Positions 21,401-30,958 are shown, counted from the first letter of the stretch. The stretch: 64,000 nucleotides of DNA from Tetramitus jugosus (GCA_937625935.1 OW569389.1:62001-126000); one strand, 5' to 3'. Notes: generated from the sequence alone by a model not told the origin. Program-made: numbers and translations.

Positions 21401-22160
21401 GTACCCGTATGTGAACCTAATCAACAGCACCCTAGCATCTGATATCTGGTTTGTTGATTTTGAAATGGATGGAGTTCCTATCAAGGCTTCCTTGATCTAT
21501 CCCATGACTATGGTTGTGAGGGGCATTTTCGATTTCAATGTTAGTGATCCCAATTCCGAATTCAGACTCATTCCAGTGTGTAGATACTGGAATGAAGATC
21601 TCAGAACTTGGAAGAAGGATGGGTTATCCGTCGCATCGTATTCCTCATCTCATGTTGAATGCCACGCAACACACAACACAGCATTCGCAATTTTCATTGA
21701 GAGAGTCTTGAATAGTGCATCATCGGAACCTGAGAGTATTAATTCATCGGAAAAGAAGAAGGTGGAAAAGAAAAACTTGGTTGGTTTATGGGTGTCTCTC
21801 TGCATTTTAGCTGTAGGTGTATTGATATCGTGCTGTCTTATCACTTGCATCGTATGTGTTATTCGAATCAAATCGAAATCAAGACCTCCAAGGAAACGAA
21901 GAATTCGAGCTCGAAAGATTACTGATGTTTCATTTGATCGAGTATCCAGTCATAGTCGTGGTAGTTTGACATCGGACCACATTGCAGAACAGGCCCAGGA
22001 AACCACTTCCGAACACTCACATCAGACTGAAACCCAACTAGAATGTTCATCAACTCGATCTACTCCTTACATCATCTCAATTTCTCCTTCTCCTCCTTCT
22101 TCTCGACCAACCAGTTCTCCCCAAACTCTTGTCGAGCTCACCGAAGTGATCGCCAGCTAA
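18465..22160 (+). CDS. Large type I membrane protein with EGF modules and a REJ-like ectodomain
   Basis: The predicted protein has 1231 residues and no introns. Residues 10-35 form a signal peptide (ITLICFLCLFTFDVFIHG). An EGF-like module follows directly (CSGHGVCNATDTCACD). The next 500 residues, from PTAVLTSSSGKFAFNC with LDASQSSSPD, have the strand pattern of the REJ region of polycystin-1-like proteins, including the recurrent LPxxxLxxGxxY-F-x-V/L segments. A second EGF module lies near residue 750 (CIDNHCECVTPYVGVDC). One membrane segment occurs at about 1107-1132 (LWVSLCILAVGVLISCCLIT). The last 100 residues are a basic, then Ser/Thr-rich cytosolic tail. No channel part is present, unlike in polycystins. 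A cell-surface recognition or adhesion role is inferred. Confidence 0.85.
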   Translation: MAKRIIDLKFKALTITLICFLCLFTFDVFIHGQSNTTCFNVSSEEVCSGHGVCNATDTCACDTSYHGLLCEIQVSNFTLSPSGNSMTATIASPHNLLAQDEVSCEPFFSNSSLVLLADSSCTFSDSVLLVRFSPRTNLNLGHVVQVKLYPTIANVNINYPTSEQFYVELIVHESASPKKPTAVLTSSSGKFAFNCLPVTLDASQSSSPDLRHIIDFQYSAIHSNLDVQQRMNQFLQGYSGSPSVIIPPAQLVSGTPYQFKVEITSFLGYSSTQTTMVTYFNVPQPRISSRYSDISVRRNEQYLIEADVEVSTSCGEFPVELTWIRTQGPNFNVGNNGLSHYVIEPFTFPKANEKYYLSLTASVRGSVSTSNLFTFVIHVPQEELKLVINGGDRDHLFDRELCLSTITSDTELSSEPGTFYWFSVQNSSSNYRFPDIRNESKLSLPASSLSPGKYVFGVAFSKGDRSISRTVTINIINPQGRAPSTLISKIPDNNMIDSQQALQLQGGVTNFAQTIVNFRWSILEDNISHYLSNVEDVSKPAIQLRPNSLESGRDYTFQLTTRMRGENYNDLPTTANVTISIANKPDEVVWTTTPSIGYALSTKFTLSCLSCYNPSKNYQYSFAIFDHRGRNRTIDLTSIPTSQPWISTVLPQPSLREDSLSIKITITDLQTGGYREQFIKVIVLPPNIDVLSYDTITRYVSTSMTTMFLDQIPTELNIARTILVHATQLNRPLLLEADDVDNEQFCPNQCHQQNSQGKCIDNHCECVTPYVGVDCSLKAKQLEDRVRLRESMIDGLQGLSPPTTRSQLDSRMNALNQIGAYSVEIDFSLFHRITSYLNTTLAGTTFSLDESVFYSIISLLDRLMIRSAFLSRYLEESEAKYSVESVQSIVSELLSRRLGSLLPGQPPEQYLHEYLRVAIMTDYVYMIDSSSIVLPDYRNGTQGNIALLIPIHFSKSLLDIDGTLNSLIGVKVYSFGTNPYPYVNLINSTLASDIWFVDFEMDGVPIKASLIYPMTMVVRGIFDFNVSDPNSEFRLIPVCRYWNEDLRTWKKDGLSVASYSSSHVECHATHNTAFAIFIERVLNSASSEPESINSSEKKKVEKKNLVGLWVSLCILAVGVLISCCLITCIVCVIRIKSKSRPPRKRRIRARKITDVSFDRVSSHSRGSLTSDHIAEQAQETTSEHSHQTETQLECSSTRSTPYIISISPSPPSSRPTSSPQTLVELTEVIAS

Positions 22161-22380
22161 CAACGCTGGGCCAGTTGTTTTAAACAGCTAACAACTTCTG
22201 CATATTGTAAACGAGGAGGAGGAGAAATAAACAAAAACACCTCCCGAATGGGGAGTTCGCAAATTCCACAACACAGTCTTTTCCTCATCGGAGAAAACAA
22301 ACTTCGAAAGTCAAAAACCAAATTAGAGCTCAAAAACCAAAGACAATAGTGCTGATTGAGAGTTGAGAGAGACAAAAAAA

Positions 22381-23973
22381 ATGATAGAAACGATATCAAG
22401 TTATTATCATCACATGATATCATCATCACTCATCGTCACAACAGCAACCACAACATTCAATAGTCATATTAACAATAACAATAATAATAGTGATCATGAT
22501 ATGATGATGATGAAGAATCAAACCATTTATTATGCACACAATCTAGTTGCCAAAATCAATTGGGAACAATTTCCAATGGGTGTCATTTTTCTATCCTTGT
22601 CATTGATGGCATTCGTGTGGCTTGTTTCACTCAGAGGAGTCTTTAAAAATCAAATTTTGTTGCAGAGACAGCTCTTTATGTTCTTGTGCCTTCATTTTTT
22701 ATGTACGTCAGTCAACAAGCGCTTTTTTTACATCATGTTGTTGTTTTGAGTTCTTATTGTTTGTTCGCTTGTCTGTTTGAAAATTGCAAGCTTCATTTTA
22801 TTAACATTTTATGAATTTGTTTGTTGTTTTTTTGATTGAAGCACGAGGTGTTCAACAAGCCATTTTGCATCAATTTTGCTTTAGAGACCTGGACAATCGT
22901 CCCTCTTATTGCTATTACATGGATCGTGTGAGCATGACACTGGATCTATTGTCAAGTGCACTTAATTTTACCATTTATTCCATTCTAGTGTCATTCTGGG
23001 CTGAAAAGTACTATGGGATGCGAAGAGAGAATGGTGGTTTTCATTCCATGTTTTTCCTGTTGAGAAATCATAGCTCTGATTTTTCATTGGAAAAAATTCG
23101 TCGTCGCATCAATGTGCTCTTTTGGCTCTTTCAAGTTTTGGCCTATGGAATCGTGCTCGTGCTCATTGTGCTCGTCTGGTCCATTCCCAATGGAAAATTT
23201 TCATTTTCTACGGCGGCATATCAATATTCCCGAATGAGTGCGCGCGTTTTGTTGTCTACGGGAGTTTGTTTGGGTCTGTTGGTTTATGGCGGGAGAGTGT
23301 ACATGCACTTTAGAAACAGTTTTTCAACGCAGAGAAATTTATCAAAAGTCGCTTATATTACACTGTATTGTGGAAGTTGTTATTTTGTGTTGGTTGTGTC
23401 AAATGTGGTGACGACGCCACTGTTTGAAGTGTATGGAATGTTTCGATACTCTTGGATCTTTTTCAATGTGTTTAGGTGAGTGTTTGCGAGTCATTGTTTG
23501 TTGTTGTTGTTGTTGTGCATTGGACGTCCAAAAAATTGACACTTTAATGTTGATTTAAAAAACAAATCAATCTTGGCGAACAATTGATGATTGCATGTGT
23601 GTGTGTGTGTGTGTGTGTAAATCTATGTGTGTGCGTGCGAATGAAAATTCATATGTGTGGTGTAAACAGCTTGATTGAAATATCGGCAAATCTAGTACTG
23701 TTGTTAGTGTTGACACCGAGATTGATATTGAACGCGATTGGAAGACTATTTTGTCGAAAACCGTCACAAAACTCGGAGAGCGCCTTCATTAATGCAAATG
23801 TGAATCCAATGTACTATGATCCAAAGTATCTCGATGTTGATTACGATTATAAGCCGACACCATTTTCGCAGACATATTTGGACAATTATGAATACAGCGA
23901 CGAGTATTCTGATTCGGAGGAGGACTCTGGAACGCAATCAATCTTTGAAGACACGAAATACTATTCCGGGTAA
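22381..23973 (+). CDS. Seven-TM THH1/TOM1/TOM3-like membrane protein (3 exons)
   Basis: Exons are 22381-22702, 22842-23475 and 23670-23973. Introns are 22703-22841 (GTACGT...AAG) and 23476-23669 (GTGAGT...ACAG), and both joins keep the frame (LHFL-S-RGVQQ and FNVF-S-LIEIS). The product has about 419 residues. The N-terminus is Asn/Met-rich. Seven hydrophobic segments follow, with LNFTIYSILVSFWAEKYY resembling the FWAE segment of THH1/TOM1/TOM3 proteins. In plants that family resides in endosomal or vacuolar membranes. The tail is acidic and Tyr-rich (DYDYKPTPF). The end is less sure: a good donor GTAAGA overlaps the stop codon, so a fourth exon near 24232 is possible. A (TG)n run lies in intron 2. 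Confidence 0.75.
23596..23618. repeat. (TG)n microsatellite in intron 2
   Basis: Twenty-three bases of alternating T and G, followed by further TG-rich sequence, lie within the second intron of the seven-TM gene, 50 bases before the splice acceptor. Confidence 0.9.
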
Positions 23974-24523
23974 GATAAGAAGAAGTATGTGAATGATAAT
24001 TTCTTACGCGACCGTGAGAGAAACAAGAAGTTTCTTAAATAGTTAGTTTTCGTTAGGGTATTGTGATGAGAGATGATTGAAGATCGTATTTCGCACCAAA
24101 TTCGAATGAATTGAACCGTGCGTATTCAATGGAAACTCTCCTGTCAATTGATTATGCATCGCGAATGCAAAATGATAATTTATTTAAGTTAGTGTCTTTG
24201 AATGAAACTTCCTCTTGTTGTTCATTTGAAGATGTATGAAATACAACTGGATGAAAGAGACACCTACTCTCTTTGCAGTTCACAAATGAATCCACACGGC
24301 AACAATAATTATGGATCAATCCAAACCAATGTACCTATCGGTGCACATCATGAAGTCAAGTGTCAAATGGTAACACTATCCTCTCTAAACAATGAAATAA
24401 AAGACCAATTTTGTGACACCGCGATTGAAATACCCCGTGAATTTTTCCGCTTAAATTCCCAACAAACAAAAACAAATTGTTCCAAGGGAGTCGATTATTA
24501 TTTTTCTGCAAAATAGAATATAG
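23974..24523. other. Intergenic stretch, possible extra exon
   Basis: It contains a plus-strand frame of 104 codons (24202-24516) that ends 7 bases before the ribokinase start. It has no recognisable domain and is probably 5' leader. If the preceding gene has a fourth exon, a splice acceptor TTTGAAG at 24231 would add about 18 residues. I see nothing else here. Confidence 0.3.
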
Positions 24524-25546
24524 ATGGAGAGTGGAGTTGCTGTTGTTGGATCTTCTTTCATGGATCTCGTTCACATGGTTCATAATCTTCCGAAATCCGG
24601 AGAAACTATATTTGCCCGTCAATACGTAGAGGGTTTGGGCGGGAAAGGCAACAATCAAGCTGCGATGGTATCCAAGTTGATGCATGCTAGCTCTAATGGT
24701 GCACAAGATTCCAAATGCTTGTTTATTACGGGAGTGGGAGGTGATGGATTCTCTCAATCCATGCTCGAAAGCTTCCATAAGCACTTTGACTCAGTCGATC
24801 AAACTGTGTTTCAATTCAAGGAGACAACCACTGGAAGAGCAATGATCAATGTGGATGATCAAGGCCGAAACAGCATTGTCTTGATCCGTGGTGCAAATGA
24901 ACTGTTGTCCAAGACTCACGTTGATCAGTGTTGGTCGCTGATTGAGCAAAGCACACGTGTTCTCGTGACACAGAATGAAATTCCATTTGAAACGACAGTG
25001 CATGCACTGAAGAGAGCCAAAGAAAGTCAACTGTTGACAGTATTCAATACTGCTCCTGCACCAAAGCCTTCTGACCTGCATGGTGACGTGATTCAGTATG
25101 TTGATGTGCTGTGTCCGAATGAAACGGAAGCAATTTCCATTATTGGTCACTCAGAGTTTGCTGAGAAGCAAGAATTGACTGTGGAAGATGGACAACACAT
25201 TGCCAAGACTCTGTATGAAAAGTATGTGAAAGAGAACAGTGCTTGCTCACATGTTCAAATCGTGGTTACACTTGGTGAGAAAGGAGCTGTTGCCTACATG
25301 AATGAAAACTTTAGCTTGAGTAATAGAGATCAAGGAGAGCGTATTTTAGCACATTTTCCACTAACCGAAAAGAAGGTTGTTGTAGATACGACAGGAGCTG
25401 GAGATGCTTTCGTCGGTTCACTAGCCTACTTCTTATCTAAGAACATTCGATTACAAGATGCTATCCCAATGTCCAATATTGTTGCTAGTGACAGTGTCAC
25501 AAAATTTGGTTCTCAAGCTTCCTTCTCTGGTGATTTCCAATTCTAA
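24524..25546 (+). CDS. Ribokinase (PfkB-family sugar kinase)
   Basis: It encodes 340 residues, the usual length for ribokinase. The reaction is ATP-dependent phosphorylation of ribose to ribose-5-phosphate in the cytosol, feeding the pentose phosphate and nucleotide pathways. PfkB signature 1 is visible as GLGGKGNNQAAM at about residues 39-50, and signature 2 as DTTGAGDAFVGSLAYF at about 287-302, with the catalytic Asp in GAGD. Also visible is VLCPNETEA, the typical ribokinase N-x-x-E motif. The N-terminus VAVVGSSFMDLV fits the sugar-binding start of the family. Another PfkB nucleoside kinase is possible, but the GGKGxNQA form favours ribokinase. It is convergent with the F-box/cyclophilin gene, 53 bases between stops. 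Confidence 0.9.
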   Translation: MESGVAVVGSSFMDLVHMVHNLPKSGETIFARQYVEGLGGKGNNQAAMVSKLMHASSNGAQDSKCLFITGVGGDGFSQSMLESFHKHFDSVDQTVFQFKETTTGRAMINVDDQGRNSIVLIRGANELLSKTHVDQCWSLIEQSTRVLVTQNEIPFETTVHALKRAKESQLLTVFNTAPAPKPSDLHGDVIQYVDVLCPNETEAISIIGHSEFAEKQELTVEDGQHIAKTLYEKYVKENSACSHVQIVVTLGEKGAVAYMNENFSLSNRDQGERILAHFPLTEKKVVVDTTGAGDAFVGSLAYFLSKNIRLQDAIPMSNIVASDSVTKFGSQASFSGDFQF

Positions 25547-25599
25547 AACAATCATGAAATAATTACAGTTTTATATTTAACGTTTCGTTTCGAGTTAAG

Positions 25600-26880
25600 T
25601 TAGAGAATTTGGCAAGTTTTTGAATGGTGTTTTTTGACACTGATAGAGTCTTCAAAGAGGTGTTGCGGAGGTGAAAGGTTCCTATCCATCACGGCTGCCC
25701 TCTTCTTTGGACACAACAAACTTGGATACCACCCAATTTGCCCACAATCCTCTATCATTACCCTTCCTGTTGGAACTCCATCCTTATCACCCATGGAATT
25801 CATTTTCAAAACGACATCCCATCCCTTTACCACACTTCCAAACGCATAGTACTGCCGATCTAAACTAGGACAATCTCTCATACAGATAAAGAACTGGCAT
25901 CCATTGGTGTTAGGACCCTTATTGCTCATACTTATTGTTCCCTTCTTGTGACTCAGAGCATGTTCTTCAGGATCTTCAAAGCACTGACTATCATAAATAC
26001 AATCCACCCCTTCTCCATTGAGTGAAACAAGATCACCTCCCTGGCAGACCAATCCGGGAACAATCCGATGAAAGAACGATGATCGATAATGGAGAATATT
26101 CTTTCTCCTTGATAGTCCACACTGCCCCGTGCAAAGTGACCTAAAATTCTCTGCAATTCTCGGTGCAGCATAAGTATCTAACTCTATTACAATTTTGCCA
26201 ATGGGTTCCCCATCTATATTAATATCCAAAAAGCATCGAGGATACTTCAAATTCAACTCATTCTGATCCAACAACAGCTGAGTCCAATCATTCTGATACC
26301 GACTCACATCCAACACATGATTCCACCAATAATTCTTACAGCACTGTTCATACAACGAATACCTAACCAAGATTCGTTGCCAAAACTTGCACGTCGAATG
26401 AACCATCGATAAACTCTCTGGACAACAAAAAGAGAAGATGTGTGATAAAATTTTCATATTGTAACAAAGATTACGATAAATAGAATTCTTCTTTTGCTGG
26501 AGCGAATGAATCGCCTTGGACTCTGTCGTGGTATCCACTTGCTCTAACAAGTTATCACCCATCAGAGTTAGCTCTAACACTCCTTTGATTGTCCTACGAC
26601 CTCCCCTATGACTCACATGATGAAAATCCTTCTTGTCATCATCATCATCATCATCACCATCAACAACAACAACAGAATAGAACTGTTTTTGTTGTTGTTT
26701 CCTAGCAAGGTACCGATTCTCTCTTCTGAGCTTGTGTAGAGCTTGACTCTCCCTATTCTTCTGATCCAATGATAGTAGTAGTATCAACAATGGATCATCA
26801 CTCTCTTCTTCATCAACAATCTTGACATCATAAGGTGAATGATGACGACGAAGATGAGCTCGTTGATGAACAACAGTCAT
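25600..26880 (-). CDS. Cyclophilin-type peptidyl-prolyl isomerase with an F-box-like N-terminal region
   Basis: The protein has 426 residues. Residues 1-120 are charged and low-complexity, with an Asp run. Around 140-175 a segment MKILSHIFSFCCPESLSMV followed by STCKFWQRIL looks like an F-box. The cyclophilin domain spans about 215-385: LDINIDGEPIGKIVIEL, FFHRIVPGLVCQGGD with the catalytic Arg, GPNTNGCQFFI with the active-site Gln-Phe-Phe, and FGSVVKGWDVV. The Trp that contacts cyclosporin in CypA is replaced by Tyr (DRQYYAFG). Cyclophilins catalyse cis-trans isomerisation at proline. A fused F-box would link it to an SCF ubiquitin ligase. The C-terminal 40 residues are basic. The F-box is weaker than the cyclophilin call. 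Confidence 0.85.
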   Translation of the reverse strand: MTVVHQRAHLRRHHSPYDVKIVDEEESDDPLLILLLSLDQKNRESQALHKLRRENRYLARKQQQKQFYSVVVVDGDDDDDDDKKDFHHVSHRGGRRTIKGVLELTLMGDNLLEQVDTTTESKAIHSLQQKKNSIYRNLCYNMKILSHIFSFCCPESLSMVHSTCKFWQRILVRYSLYEQCCKNYWWNHVLDVSRYQNDWTQLLLDQNELNLKYPRCFLDINIDGEPIGKIVIELDTYAAPRIAENFRSLCTGQCGLSRRKNILHYRSSFFHRIVPGLVCQGGDLVSLNGEGVDCIYDSQCFEDPEEHALSHKKGTISMSNKGPNTNGCQFFICMRDCPSLDRQYYAFGSVVKGWDVVLKMNSMGDKDGVPTGRVMIEDCGQIGWYPSLLCPKKRAAVMDRNLSPPQHLFEDSISVKKHHSKTCQIL

Positions 26881-27556
26881 GCTTGATGAGTGCTTAGTGT
26901 TTATCTCTGATTGAAAATTTCTCTCTCCTATAGAGTTATTCCTCCTCTCAGTAATAAAACGAAAGCGCAGAGCGACAACCAGTGAAGCTCTTGATTTTGT
27001 TCGTGTCTCTCCCCAGGAAAAATTTTGTGTCGGTTGGTGGGTGTTGGGAGAGGCGATTTGGGCAAGTTAGGCGTTGGTTATTTGCTGTAGTGTGGCGCAG
27101 CAACGCTCGGACTCGTTCAATTTTTTAGTCTTTTTCGGAAAGAAGTAAATGTGACTGGTCGCGTTGGGAGACTCATTTTCGTCGAAGAGAAGAGAAGGAA
27201 AGAAATAGTGGGTGTGCTCTTCACTTGCCCTGTGATGGTTTTCTTTGCAGCAACTCAAGATGACGAACGAGAAGCACAAACTTTGGTTTCAACTGATGAA
27301 CGAAGAGTCAAAAAGAGTCATAAGAATCAGAGATTGGAATGATGGAAAGCTTTTTATTCCACCATTCATACCAAAGGTGACTTTGGTCAGTCCACATTCA
27401 TGCGAGATCATATTTTTTGTGTGTCGGCCAATAATTTTTCGTGCATCCTTCAGTCAACCTCAGCAAGTCAACCCAAGGAAAAGCAAAATTATCAAGAAAA
27501 TTTGAACAAAAAAACACCAACCAACTCTTTGTCAAAACCTATACTACACATTAACA
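26881..27556. other. Intergenic region upstream of eL24 and of the cyclophilin gene
   Basis: This is the divergent region between two genes. A plus-strand frame from an ATG at 27260 to 27505 (81 residues, starting MTNEKHKLWFQLMNEESK) is preceded by TTTGCAG, which resembles a splice acceptor. It matches nothing I know. A short uncharacterised gene or exon is possible but weakly supported. Confidence 0.3.
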
Positions 27557-28270
27557 ATGGTTATCAAGTAAGTTTTCTTGAATGAAATGACTATTTTTGA
27601 AGCGAGCAACACTTTCTACTCTTTGTGATCTCATTGCACCATCAACCATGAATCACTTATTTCATCATCGCCCAAAACTACATACTCCCCTCTTTATGCT
27701 CGTTGTTTTTCTCAAATGCGAAACAATTTATTACGAAAACGGACAATTAACACTCTATTTTTTTCATAAAGGACTGATACTTGTGCATTCAGTGGATTGA
27801 AGATCTTCCCAGGTCACGGTATGAGATATGTCCCTTGCGTGACTGTCCAAACCACCAAGCCAGTTTTCTACTTTGTCTCCTCAAAGGCTAGATACTTGTT
27901 CCACAAGAAGAGAAACCCAAGAGTTATCTCATGGACCGTCCTTTACAGAAAGCAACACAAGAAGGGATCAGAAGAACAATCCAAGAGATCCAGAAAGCGT
28001 AGAGCAAAGAAGATCGAAAGAGGTATTGCTGGTGTTTCTTTGGAAGCTATTAGAGCCCAAAAGAACCAATCTGTTGCTCAAAGAAACCAAATCAGAGCTG
28101 CCACCAAGACTGCTGAGAAGGAGCAAAGAAAGAAGGTTGCTGCCAAGAAGAGCGACGAGAAGGTCAGACAAGATCAATTCAAGAAGTCCGCTGAATTGAA
28201 GTCCAAGAAGACTAGCGCAATCAAGGTCCAAAAGGCTTCCGTTGCCAAGAAGACTCCAAACAGAAGATAA
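27557..28270 (+). CDS. RPL24: Large-subunit ribosomal protein eL24 (2 exons)
   Basis: Exon 1 is 27557-27567 (ATG GTT ATC AA) and exon 2 is 27772-28270. The 204-base intron runs from GTAAGT to TAAAG, and the join gives MVIKTDTCAFSGLKIFPGHG, a good match to the N-terminus of eL24. The product has 169 residues. The conserved part continues with NPRVISWTVLYRKQHKKG, typical of the family. The C-terminal half is a long Lys/Arg-rich helix that in eukaryotic ribosomes reaches across to the small subunit. Most archaeal and some eukaryotic eL24 proteins have a zinc-binding Cys set; here only the first Cys is evident. A very short first exon is common for ribosomal protein genes. Confidence 0.95.
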
Positions 28271-29302
28271 ACGCTTTTTTGTTTCTATAAATCTTGTTGT
28301 CCGTGTGCTGGATGCACATGTACAAGTCTAACCTTAATTTCGAGTTCTTGTTTTTCTCGCTAAATTGTGTACATGTTGTTCATCCATGCATTCTTTTGCA
28401 CTTGTCCCAGTGTTCCATCATTCTCTTCTTAGTTTCGGCTGGCATGTGGGAACACTCCTTGGAAGAGGACACAACTGCCGTGACAACTTCTCCCGTGCAC
28501 GATAGTTGGATGAAGGCCGCATCAGCGATTCGAGCAATGAGCAGTGATGTTGTTGAGCAAATGAAGGTGCACCTCAGAGAACTGCCCACATTTCGGCCAA
28601 TGACATCATGAAGAGGAATTCCATGCACTCACTGGTGAATATCTCTCGAAAACGATCGAATGTCCAGGTGCTGTTGATATCTTGGAACCCGAGGACAATT
28701 TTTTTCCGTTGGGTCACCATAGAATGAACACGTTATCCGTGTCTGCCTCTCTGGGTAACACTGACTTTTCATCGGTTTCTGTGAAACAGAGTGCCACAGA
28801 ATTGCTATCGTGAGATACATTATGCAGTTGAAAATGAGATGAATAGTGCCACGATGGCCTTTTCTCAGCAAAGGAATGACATGTCATTTTGCTTCCAATT
28901 ATTGAGTGCAGGAGCGGGGGTGACAAAGGAGTTGAATAGCATGTAAGGAAAACAAACTTTACTTCCAACCGATCGGTTCTGTCCGTGGAACTAGATTTAC
29001 AGAACAAGAAGAAACCTTCATCCCACATTGAAACCTTTCCTGCAAGAGTAAAACAAGAAGATAAATGAGCAGCAAGAATGGCTAAATCTTCTTTTCAAAC
29101 AACAAAAGCAACCAATTTACTGATTATTTCTTCGTAACTGCCTCACAGTTCAGAGTCACAAAGTGGCTCGTGGGATTACGCTCTATTCCGAGTTGTGATC
29201 CCATTTTCTTTCCCAAACAACAGAAGTTAGCAATCATTTGAAACATCCTGGATTCCTAGCAAGTGGCGTTTATTACATATTTACAAGTGAAAGGTTCTCA
29301 AC
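28271..29302. other. Gene-poor stretch with possible minus-strand pseudogene
   Basis: On the minus strand, coding-like pieces at 29028-28714 (with SNSVALCFTETDEKSVL), 28710-28630 and 28628-28380 (with TSLLIARIADAAFIQL) follow each other but are separated by stops and frame changes. They may be exons or a broken gene. I recognise no domain. The first copy of the two-hairpin repeat lies near the right end. Confidence 0.3.
29155..29227 (+). repeat. Two-hairpin repeat, copy 1
   Basis: It begins with the small hairpin GTCAC-AAA-GTGGC (29155-29167). The larger hairpin follows at 29171-29203, with arms TGGGATTAC and GTGATCCCA around the loop GCTCTATTCCGAGTT. A downstream CAACAGAAGT motif ends it. 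Two further copies with the same loop lie at 29843-29916 and, on the minus strand, at 31957-32032. Confidence 0.75.
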
Positions 29303-29521
29303 TCAATGAGAAGTAGTTCTCTTCTCCAGCGTGTTCTTTGAGCTAGTTCTTCCCTTCTTCTTGCTCATCACACCAGATAGAGCTGCTCTTGACAATGCAG
29401 TTTCATTGTAATTGATATTTCTTCGCGTTCTTGTTCCCTTTGCGATGATATTCTTTGGCGAGAGTGTGCTTGGTTCCTTGAGGGAGCACTTCTTGATAAT
29501 GTTTCTTCTTGAGCTGGCCAT
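29303..29521 (-). CDS. Possible small basic protein
   Basis: Seventy-two residues from the ATG at 29521; the frame is open further upstream to 29632 but without sensible sequence. It is Ser/Lys/Arg-rich (SSRRNIIKKCSLKEPSTLSP). I recognise no family. The clean frame and base composition are compatible with a small gene, but this could also be chance. Confidence 0.3.
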   Translation of the reverse strand: MASSRRNIIKKCSLKEPSTLSPKNIIAKGTRTRRNINYNETALSRAALSGVMSKKKGRTSSKNTLEKRTTSH

Positions 29522-29842
29522 TGTGTTATTGTATTTTGTGAGATTGAGTTGGTTCTTGTTGTTACTTCTGGAGGTTGTTTTTTCTTGTGGCAAACAGACA
29601 AAATTGCTCAACATAAATATCGCATTTTTCATTTCCAGATAATTTTTTCATTTCCATTCTTTTGTAGATCAAGGAACTTTCACAGAGGAACTTTTTTTGC
29701 ACGATCCTCGAAACCACATCGATCTGGTGGTCTTTGACGGGCTTCTTTCGCGTTTTAATCTGCAAGCGATGGAGGTACCAATAGGGTTTGAGCACCAATC
29801 CAACTCAGATAACACACCAGTTTGAAGACCTCATAGTGCACG

Positions 29843-29916
29843 GTGGCAAAGCCACTGGTGGATCAGAGCTCTATTCCGAGTTTCTGATCCATTTCCTCTT
29901 TCCAATAAAACAGAAG
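29843..29916 (+). repeat. Two-hairpin repeat, copy 2
   Basis: The small hairpin is GTGGC-AAA-GCCAC (29843-29855). The large hairpin is 29859-29891 with perfect nine-base arms TGGATCAGA and TCTGATCCA around the same loop GCTCTATTCCGAGTT. AACAGAAGTAATTC follows. Both stems differ from copy 1 in sequence and yet pair, so the pairing has been kept. Confidence 0.75.
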
Positions 29917-30238
29917 TAATTCAAGACATACTGTGTCATTCTTGCAATGTCGAACACTCCAAAGTTCTATGTTTTTTGATTCAAATCAAGAATCATACCT
30001 TGAGGTTTCTGTACAGGTCAAGGTTTAGGGACTGGGTATTCTTGTCTCTTCCATTATGTTGGACTGTTGAAGGAGTTGATTCATTTATGGACGAAAACTC
30101 CGAAAAGGAATCGGACAAGAACTATCAATACAATGATTCAAAATCAAAGGAGTTTGTTTGTTGTATAAAATGTGACAATCAAGTGCCCGGGAATGCATCA
30201 CAATCAAAACACAACAAGAACACAACAAATAATTGAGA

Positions 30239-30817
30239 ATGAAAACCAACTTCCTTGTATTAATTGCAATTGTAATTGCTTTCTTTGGATACACGACTGG
30301 CTCTGTCCAAACTCTGTACTGTGGAAAGTACCAATGTCCAGCAAGTAACTTGTGCTGCAGATACAATGTGATTGGAAGTCGACAACAGTGTTACAACCCT
30401 TCCACCCATTCGTGCTATTCTGACAAGTACAAGCCAAAACAGAACTGTCTCTGTGCAAAGTATGATAAATGTTGCAATGGCGTGTGTTACGACACTGCCA
30501 AATTCTTTTGTGACTTGAAAACAGGTACCATCAAGAAACGACTCTATTCGACAAAGGTTTCTCGAAAAACTACATACTCCAACCCAAATCAGTGCGGAAC
30601 CTTCCAATGTGCCACTTCTGATTCATGCTGCCACAACAACATTATTGGTGCGTATAGGGATGTCTGCTATTCTACCGCCACTCACGGTTGCAACGCTGAT
30701 CTATACAATCCATCGTACAATTGTCTCTGTGGAATCCGTGATGCTTGTTGCAACGGCGTTTGCTTCGACAAGTATCTCTACAAGTGCAGTTATGGAAAAG
30801 TGGTTCAATTGAAGTAA
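30239..30817 (+). CDS. Secreted cysteine-rich protein with two tandem repeats
   Basis: The ATG at 30239 gives 192 residues; a TTG two codons upstream is not a likely start. Residues 3-22 form a signal peptide (NFLVLIAIVIAFFGYTTG). Two repeats of about 80 residues follow. Each has the pattern CGxxQC-x5-CC ... C-Y-x3-T-H-x-C ... NCLC-x5-CCNGVCxD-x4-C (for example LCCRYNVIG and SCCHNNIIG, KCCNGVCYD and ACCNGVCFD). All cysteines are matched between repeats, so disulphide-bonded domains are expected. Similar Cys patterns occur in protist and fungal carbohydrate-binding tails, which suggests a wall- or bacteria-binding role, but no enzyme domain is present. It stands alone among transposon debris. 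The function is inferred. Confidence 0.85.
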   Translation: MKTNFLVLIAIVIAFFGYTTGSVQTLYCGKYQCPASNLCCRYNVIGSRQQCYNPSTHSCYSDKYKPKQNCLCAKYDKCCNGVCYDTAKFFCDLKTGTIKKRLYSTKVSRKTTYSNPNQCGTFQCATSDSCCHNNIIGAYRDVCYSTATHGCNADLYNPSYNCLCGIRDACCNGVCFDKYLYKCSYGKVVQLK

Positions 30818-30958
30818 CTTCTCTTGTAAATCAAAATTTTATAAGCTTTCGTATCGGCTGGCAAATTCATAAAACTCAATGATTATCCAAAGTACAGAGC
30901 GGGTGTGAGTTTTAAATCCTCTTGGTCAGTGCGGAAAGCAGAACCCAGCCAGCAATAG

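Noticed and set aside
24202..24516. Open frame of 104 codons directly before ribokinase
   Set aside because: Only 7 bases from the ribokinase start, no domain and unremarkable composition; more likely leader sequence or part of an unsupported fourth exon.
29155..29227. H/ACA snoRNA or hammerhead ribozyme
   Set aside because: The hairpins are too small for H/ACA, with no box in the right place, and the conserved ribozyme core sequences are absent.
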